A stretch of DNA of 11,528 nucleotides, taken from an uncultured Butyrivibrio sp. GTDB taxonomy: Bacteria > Bacillota > Clostridia > Lachnospirales > Lachnospiraceae. The notes below the pieces were generated by a model. It saw nothing but the letters and a program-made list of their open reading frames with translations, was not told where the DNA came from and searched no databases. The translations under genes were made by a program, and so were the position numbers. Shown piece after piece: positions 7,331 to 11,528 of this stretch; position 1 is the stretch's first letter, and every line of letters starts with the position of its first letter. Where the stretch lies: NCBI GenBank assembly GCA_947169985.1, contig CAMVRW010000048.1, positions 1 through 11,528 on the forward strand, given 5' to 3'.

Positions 7331-8200
7331 ATGAGTCCTATTATAAGGAGAAGAGGAGAAGAATTTACACTTCCAAGTAAATATCTCCTCTTTATTTTAA
7401 CAATCCTCTGTGTAGGAACTATAATCATAACATTTAACACCAGCTTGTTTACTGGACCACTGAACTCCTTCGCTGGTGTTTTTGTTGTGCCCTTTCAAAA
7501 GGGAATCACTACGGTGGGTTCATTTTTACAGGACACAACAGATAAGCTGTCATCTATTACAAGGCTTCTTGATGAAAACGAGAAGCTCAAGGCTCAGATT
7601 GATGAGCTTACTGTGGCTAATACCAACTTGGAGCAGGAAAAGTATGAACTTACTGAGCTAAGAAACCTCTACGAACTGGATGCCCAGTATGAGGAATACC
7701 AAAAGACCGGGGCCAGGATCATTGCAAAAGACGCTGGAAACTGGTATCACTCCTTTGTAATTGACAAAGGCTCTGATGATGGCATACAGACTGATATGAA
7801 TGTAATTGCCGGTGGAGGTCTTGTTGGAAGAGTAATAGACGTTGGCCCAGACTGGGCTAAGGTACAGTCAATCATAGCTGATAACGCAGCTGTAAGTGGT
7901 ATGGTTCTTGCTTCTTCAGATAATCTTATAGTTTCCGGAGACCTTGAACTGTACAGACAGGGTTATATCAGCTTTTCCAAGCTTGTTGATGACGCAGATA
8001 AGGTTAGTATCGGTGATAAGGTTGTTACCTCTAATATCAGCGATAAGTATCTTCCTGGAATATTGATTGGTTATATCTCCACAATTGATGCGGATTCCAA
8101 TAACCTGACCAAGTCAGGAAGGATCACACCTGCTGTGGATTTTGAACACATGAACGAAGTGCTTGTTTTACTGGATCAGAAGAAGAACATAGGTAACTAA
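7331..8200 (+). CDS. mreC: Rod shape-determining protein MreC
   Basis: MreC is a bitopic membrane protein whose extracytoplasmic part binds and activates the elongation penicillin-binding protein. The 289-residue product has a short basic cytoplasmic tail (RRR at 6-8), one transmembrane helix at about 18-37, and a coiled coil rich in Leu, Glu and Lys at about 62-115 (LLDENEKLKAQIDELT). The paired beta-barrel region follows from about residue 125, with GNWYHSFVIDKGSDDGI and GGGLVGRVIDVGPDWAKV, both typical of MreC. No signal-peptidase site is evident, as expected for an anchored protein. The ATG at 7331 follows the mreB stop immediately, and an AGAGGA-type ribosome binding site lies within the last mreB codons about 7 bases upstream. 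Translation is probably coupled to mreB. Length and domain order are ordinary. Confidence 0.95.
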   Translation: MSPIIRRRGEEFTLPSKYLLFILTILCVGTIIITFNTSLFTGPLNSFAGVFVVPFQKGITTVGSFLQDTTDKLSSITRLLDENEKLKAQIDELTVANTNLEQEKYELTELRNLYELDAQYEEYQKTGARIIAKDAGNWYHSFVIDKGSDDGIQTDMNVIAGGGLVGRVIDVGPDWAKVQSIIADNAAVSGMVLASSDNLIVSGDLELYRQGYISFSKLVDDADKVSIGDKVVTSNISDKYLPGILIGYISTIDADSNNLTKSGRITPAVDFEHMNEVLVLLDQKKNIGN

Positions 8201-8208
8201 GGTATATT

Positions 8209-8733
8209 ATGAATTTCAGACGTCCTTTGTTTAATTTCATATTCATTCTTGTTTCTTTTATCCTGCAGACCACGTTGTTCAGGGTTATTGATTTTGGTGG
8301 AGTAACTCCAAATCTTCTGATAATCTTTACAGCATCTGCCGGGTTTATCAGAGGAGACAAATCTGGACTTCTTACAGGATTCTTTTGTGGACTTTTAGTT
8401 GATATTTTCTTTGGAACTTACATTGGATTTTATGCACTGATCTATATGTATATTGGATTTGTTGTCGGGAAACTTCACGATGTGTTTTTTACCCAGAATC
8501 TGGCTATTCCTATCCTGGTGATCAGTCTTTCGGATTTTGTATTTGGATTTATCTGCTATGTGCTGATGTTTCTTTTCAGGACAAAGTTTGATATCGGATA
8601 TTATATGAACAACATTATCATTCCGGAACTTGTTTATACTGCACTTGTTGCTATCTTTTATTATCCGCTTGTTCTGTGGATCAATAATTCTATCGATGAA
8701 AAAGAGCTAAGGAGCGCCAAGAAGTTTGTTTAA
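8209..8733 (+). CDS. mreD: Rod shape-determining protein MreD
   Basis: MreD is a small integral membrane protein of the elongasome that acts with MreC on the penicillin-binding protein/RodA pair. The 174-residue product is almost wholly hydrophobic, with five or six predicted membrane segments (about residues 7-25, 32-47, 53-88, 98-122 and 140-157). It ends in a charged cytoplasmic tail (EKELRSAKK). MreD sequences diverge strongly, so the call rests on membrane topology, size, the PNLLIIF-type segment after the first helix, and position between mreC and the penicillin-binding protein. The ATG at 8209 is 8 bases after the mreC stop, with a weak AAGG at 8199-8202 overlapping that stop. The 3' end overlaps the next gene by 8 bases if the TTG at 8726 is its start. 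Confidence 0.92.
   Translation: MNFRRPLFNFIFILVSFILQTTLFRVIDFGGVTPNLLIIFTASAGFIRGDKSGLLTGFFCGLLVDIFFGTYIGFYALIYMYIGFVVGKLHDVFFTQNLAIPILVISLSDFVFGFICYVLMFLFRTKFDIGYYMNNIIIPELVYTALVAIFYYPLVLWINNSIDEKELRSAKKFV
8709..8714 (+). promoter_or_regulatory. Ribosome binding site for the TTG start of the PBP2-type gene
   Basis: AAGGAG lies within the last mreD codons with an 11-base spacer to the TTG at 8726. The spacing is longer than ideal. A second purine-rich run, AGAGGGG at 8743-8749, has no ATG, GTG or TTG at a usable distance in this frame. Confidence 0.5.
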
Positions 8734-11528
8734 CAATATCAAAGAGGGGATCATAAAGTTTATAACCTCCAGAGCAGTCATTGTTTCTGGAGTTCTTATT
8801 ATCCTGGGCTGTATATTGGTCTACAGGCTCTTTTCCCTGCAGGTAATTAATGGCGAGTACTATCTGGATACCTTTAAGCTCAAGATCAAAAAAGAAAAAA
8901 CCATTCAGGCAGCAAGAGGTAATATATATGATAGAAACGGTAAGCTTCTTGCTTATAATGAGCTGGCTAATTCAGTTACTATTGAGGACGTATATAAATC
9001 CGGTTCAGGAAGACATAAGGCCATTAACACCACTTTGAATGAACTTATCGATATTATCGAAAAGAATGGCGATTCTGTCGACCAGGATTTTGGCATTATT
9101 GTTAATGATGCGAACTTTTATGAGTTCACGGTAGAGGGCAATCAGTTACTTCGATTTCTTGCTGATGTCTATGGGCATGCATCTGTAAATGACCTTAAAT
9201 ATGAGGAAAAGACCAAGACGGCTGATGAAGTTATTGAGGATATGTGCAAGAACTTCAAGATTGGCGATTATGAGGATCCTGATGATTCCTCTACGTTTGT
9301 TCCCGGAAAGGGATACACAAAGGACAGGGCCTTAAAAATCCTTAATATTCGCTACAACATGAGCCAGAATTCATACCAGAAGTATATTGATACCACAGTT
9401 GCCTCTGATGTCAGCGAGAAAACTGTGGCTGATGTTATGGAGAATGCTTCTAACCTTGCAGGTGTTTCCATAGAGGAGAGCACTGCCAGAAAATATGTTG
9501 ATTCAATATACTTTTCACAGCTTCTTGGTTATACAGGCAAGATCTCTGAAGATGAACTGGCAACTCTCATACAGGAGAATCCCAGCTATGGCCTTAATGA
9601 TACTGTAGGTAAGTCAGGAATAGAACAGTCAATGGAAAGTGTTCTTCAGGGAACCAAGGGGTCTGAGACTGTTTATGTTGATAACACCGGACAGGTAATT
9701 GAGACCAGTAACTATGTGGATTCTGTTGCAGGCAATGACGTTTATCTGACTATCGATAAGGAGCTTACAGAGGCTTGCTACAACATTATTGAGCAGTCCC
9801 TGGCAGGAATCCTTGCGTCCAAGATACAGAACGTTAAGACCTATACTTATACATCTACTTCAAGTTCAAGCAATATAGTTATTCCGATTTATGACGTTTA
9901 TTATGCGATTTTTGATAATGACGTTGTTGATATCAGCCATTTTAATGCAAATGATGCAAAGGAAAATGAAAGAGCTGTATACGAGCAATTTGTGGCTAAG
10001 AATGCCTCAGTTCTCGCAGAGATACAGTCGGAACTCACAGAAAAAAAGACTCCTTATGACCAGCTGTCCAAGGAGTATCAGTGGTACATGAGTCATATTG
10101 CTTCTATGCTTTATTCTGATGGCATTATAGATTCTTCAAAGGTTGACAGAGAAGATGAAATGTATATTGCCTGGACTAAAGATGAGACAATATCTTTGGC
10201 TGAATACCTGAAATATACCATAGCTATGAACTGGGTGGATGTTTCCAAACTTTCCATAGATAATCAGTATGCAGATTCTGAGGAGATCTTTAATCAGATA
10301 GTAAGATACATTGAGAATGAGCTTTCCGAGGATTACGATTTCCAGACAAGACTGTATAAATATCTTTTGCTTGATGGATATATCTCAGGAACCCAGGTCT
10401 GCAATATTATTGTGGAACAGGGAAAAATCCATGTTGATGAAGAAGAACTTGGATTGTGGGAGCGAGGAGGAGAGTCTGCTTACAGTTTTATGCTTAACAG
10501 GATCTCCAACCTGGATATCACTCCGGCTCAGCTTGCTCTTGATCCATGTACCGGTTCTATGGTTGTTACTGATGTTAATTCCGGAGATGTTCTTGCGATC
10601 GTATCTTATCCAGGATATGACAACAATCTTATGGCTAATGGTGTTGATGCGGCTTACTATGCTAAGCTGCGAAGTGATAATTCCAATCCGCTTTACAACT
10701 ATGCGACTCAGCAGAAAACTGCGCCGGGATCTACTTTTAAGATGGTATCAGCCACAGCTGGCCTTACAGAAGGAGTTATCACCACCGACTCTGTAATTTA
10801 CTGTGGCGGTATATTTGAAAAGTTTAACCCCGGACCTCGTTGTTGGATCTATCCCAGAGGTCATGGCGGACTTAATGTCACAGGAGGAATCAGAAATTCC
10901 TGCAACGTTTTCTTTTACGAGGTTGGTTACAGGCTTGGTCTTACAGGTGGTAACTATTCACCGGAGATCGGTCTTCAAAAGCTGGCTACCTATGCTGATC
11001 TGTATGGCCTTACTGAGAAGTCGGGTATTGAGATTGCTGAATCTGAACCTCAGGTTTCTGATCAGGATGCTGTTCGTTCAGCAATTGGTCAGGGCTCCCA
11101 TTCTTATACGACTGTAGGACTTGCCAGATATGTAACTACAGTAGCCAATAACGGAACCTGTTATAATCTGACATTGATTGATAAGACAACTGATTCTAAC
11201 GGCAATCTTTTGGAAGACTACAGCGCAACTATAAGAAATACAGTTGATATGCCTGCTTCATATTGGAACGCTATTCACACTGGTATGAGACAGGTGGTTC
11301 AGGATAAATCCTACTATGCTAATCTTGGGGTAGCAGTAGCCGGAAAGACAGGAACAGCCCAGGAATCTGCATCAAGACCTAACCATTCGCTTTTTGTATG
11401 CTATGCACCTTATGAAAAACCTGAGATAGCAATAGCTACTCGTATAGCTTATGGATATACTTCCAGTTACGCGGCTCAGATTACAAAAGAAGCATTATCA
11501 TATTACTTTGAACTTAGAGATGAGGATG
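8726..11528 (+). CDS. Class B penicillin-binding protein (PBP2/MrdA type), oversized, 3'-truncated by the window edge
   Basis: This is the peptidoglycan DD-transpeptidase expected to work with MreC, MreD and RodA in cell elongation. The frame stays open from 8726 to the window end (934 complete codons), so the C-terminus lies outside. The order is a short cytoplasmic tail, one transmembrane helix (about residues 16-33), the dimerisation domain with ARGNIYDRNGKLLAYNELA, LLGYTGKISEDEL and GKSGIEQSMESVLQG, and LTID at 341-344. About 245 extra residues follow, then the transpeptidase core. Its motifs are intact: STFK with nucleophile Ser669, SCN (725-727) and KTG (874-876). E. coli PBP2 is about 630 residues with its serine near 330, so this protein is unusually long. 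No ATG precedes the membrane helix. TTG at 8726 gives MFNNIKEGIIKF before the helix, overlaps mreD by 8 bases and has AAGGAG upstream. Division-type PBP3/FtsI is less likely given the mre context. Confidence 0.93.
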   Translation, partial: MFNNIKEGIIKFITSRAVIVSGVLIILGCILVYRLFSLQVINGEYYLDTFKLKIKKEKTIQAARGNIYDRNGKLLAYNELANSVTIEDVYKSGSGRHKAINTTLNELIDIIEKNGDSVDQDFGIIVNDANFYEFTVEGNQLLRFLADVYGHASVNDLKYEEKTKTADEVIEDMCKNFKIGDYEDPDDSSTFVPGKGYTKDRALKILNIRYNMSQNSYQKYIDTTVASDVSEKTVADVMENASNLAGVSIEESTARKYVDSIYFSQLLGYTGKISEDELATLIQENPSYGLNDTVGKSGIEQSMESVLQGTKGSETVYVDNTGQVIETSNYVDSVAGNDVYLTIDKELTEACYNIIEQSLAGILASKIQNVKTYTYTSTSSSSNIVIPIYDVYYAIFDNDVVDISHFNANDAKENERAVYEQFVAKNASVLAEIQSELTEKKTPYDQLSKEYQWYMSHIASMLYSDGIIDSSKVDREDEMYIAWTKDETISLAEYLKYTIAMNWVDVSKLSIDNQYADSEEIFNQIVRYIENELSEDYDFQTRLYKYLLLDGYISGTQVCNIIVEQGKIHVDEEELGLWERGGESAYSFMLNRISNLDITPAQLALDPCTGSMVVTDVNSGDVLAIVSYPGYDNNLMANGVDAAYYAKLRSDNSNPLYNYATQQKTAPGSTFKMVSATAGLTEGVITTDSVIYCGGIFEKFNPGPRCWIYPRGHGGLNVTGGIRNSCNVFFYEVGYRLGLTGGNYSPEIGLQKLATYADLYGLTEKSGIEIAESEPQVSDQDAVRSAIGQGSHSYTTVGLARYVTTVANNGTCYNLTLIDKTTDSNGNLLEDYSATIRNTVDMPASYWNAIHTGMRQVVQDKSYYANLGVAVAGKTGTAQESASRPNHSLFVCYAPYEKPEIAIATRIAYGYTSSYAAQITKEALSYYFELRDED
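9815..10555 (+). other. Insertion of about 245 residues before the transpeptidase core of the PBP2-type protein
   Basis: In standard class B enzymes the LTID strand and the helix after it run directly into the segment with 'ALDP.TG.ILA'. Here the helix ending SLAGIL (to about residue 363) and the core segment MVVTDVNSGDVLA (from 612) are separated by mostly acidic, helix-prone sequence with a Ser/Thr-rich stretch at its start (TSTSSSS). I recognise no known domain in it. The reading frame and base composition continue unbroken, so it is a real part of the protein rather than an inserted element. Confidence 0.75.

Noticed and set aside
8743..8756. AGAGGGG followed by ATC/ATA as an alternative start of the penicillin-binding protein
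   Set aside because: The purine run is attractive, but the in-frame codons at usable spacing are ATC, ATA, AAG and TTT. The upstream TTG gives a normal cytoplasmic tail and has its own ribosome binding site.
10311..10796. 161-codon open frame on the + strand within the penicillin-binding protein gene
   Set aside because: It is out of frame with a continuous protein whose SxxK, SxN and KTG motifs are all in the other frame. Its translation is a low-complexity product rich in Leu and Ser.
1..11528. Search for mobile elements, CRISPR arrays, tRNAs, riboswitches or foreign segments
   Set aside because: Coding sequence covers nearly all of the window with even composition. No direct-repeat array, transposase, attachment-site duplication or structured RNA was seen by eye.

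Overview
This looks like a chromosomal housekeeping segment from an anaerobic Firmicute of the class Clostridia, most likely Lachnospiraceae, perhaps Butyrivibrio or a relative. That placement is inference. It rests on the low-to-moderate GC content, an endonuclease-type MutL, the order mutS-mutL-miaA-methionine gamma-lyase-like protein-mreBCD-PBP2, and an oversized class B penicillin-binding protein. All eight genes lie on the + strand, are packed almost end to end, and are interrupted by only one intergenic gap longer than 10 bases.

Region 1 (1-4072) is mismatch repair. A 5'-truncated mutS is followed by a complete mutL, with a one-base stop/start overlap. MutL carries the metal-binding endonuclease motif, so the pathway is probably the methyl-independent type in which MutL itself nicks the new strand. 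Both proteins carry a sliding-clamp-binding type peptide.

Region 2 (4072-6283) holds miaA (tRNA A37 prenylation), overlapping mutL by one base, and a PLP-dependent protein of the methionine gamma-lyase / 'aluminium resistance' family that overlaps miaA by 11 bases. The hfq gene found next to miaA in many Firmicutes is absent here.

Region 3 (6326-11528) is the cell-elongation cluster: an MreB-type actin, MreC, MreD and a large class B penicillin-binding protein in the PBP2/MrdA position, cut off by the window end. Together they would form the membrane scaffold and transpeptidase of the elongasome. Two things stand out. The MreB-type protein has substitutions at positions that are strongly conserved in the nucleotide pocket of standard MreB. 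The penicillin-binding protein carries roughly 245 extra residues just before its transpeptidase core.

The 42-base gap at 6284-6325 is the only plausible place for an internal promoter. I found no RNA gene, mobile element, CRISPR array, convincing terminator or foreign-looking segment. Apart from the two protein oddities, this is an ordinary core-genome region and I see no evidence of a new multi-gene system.
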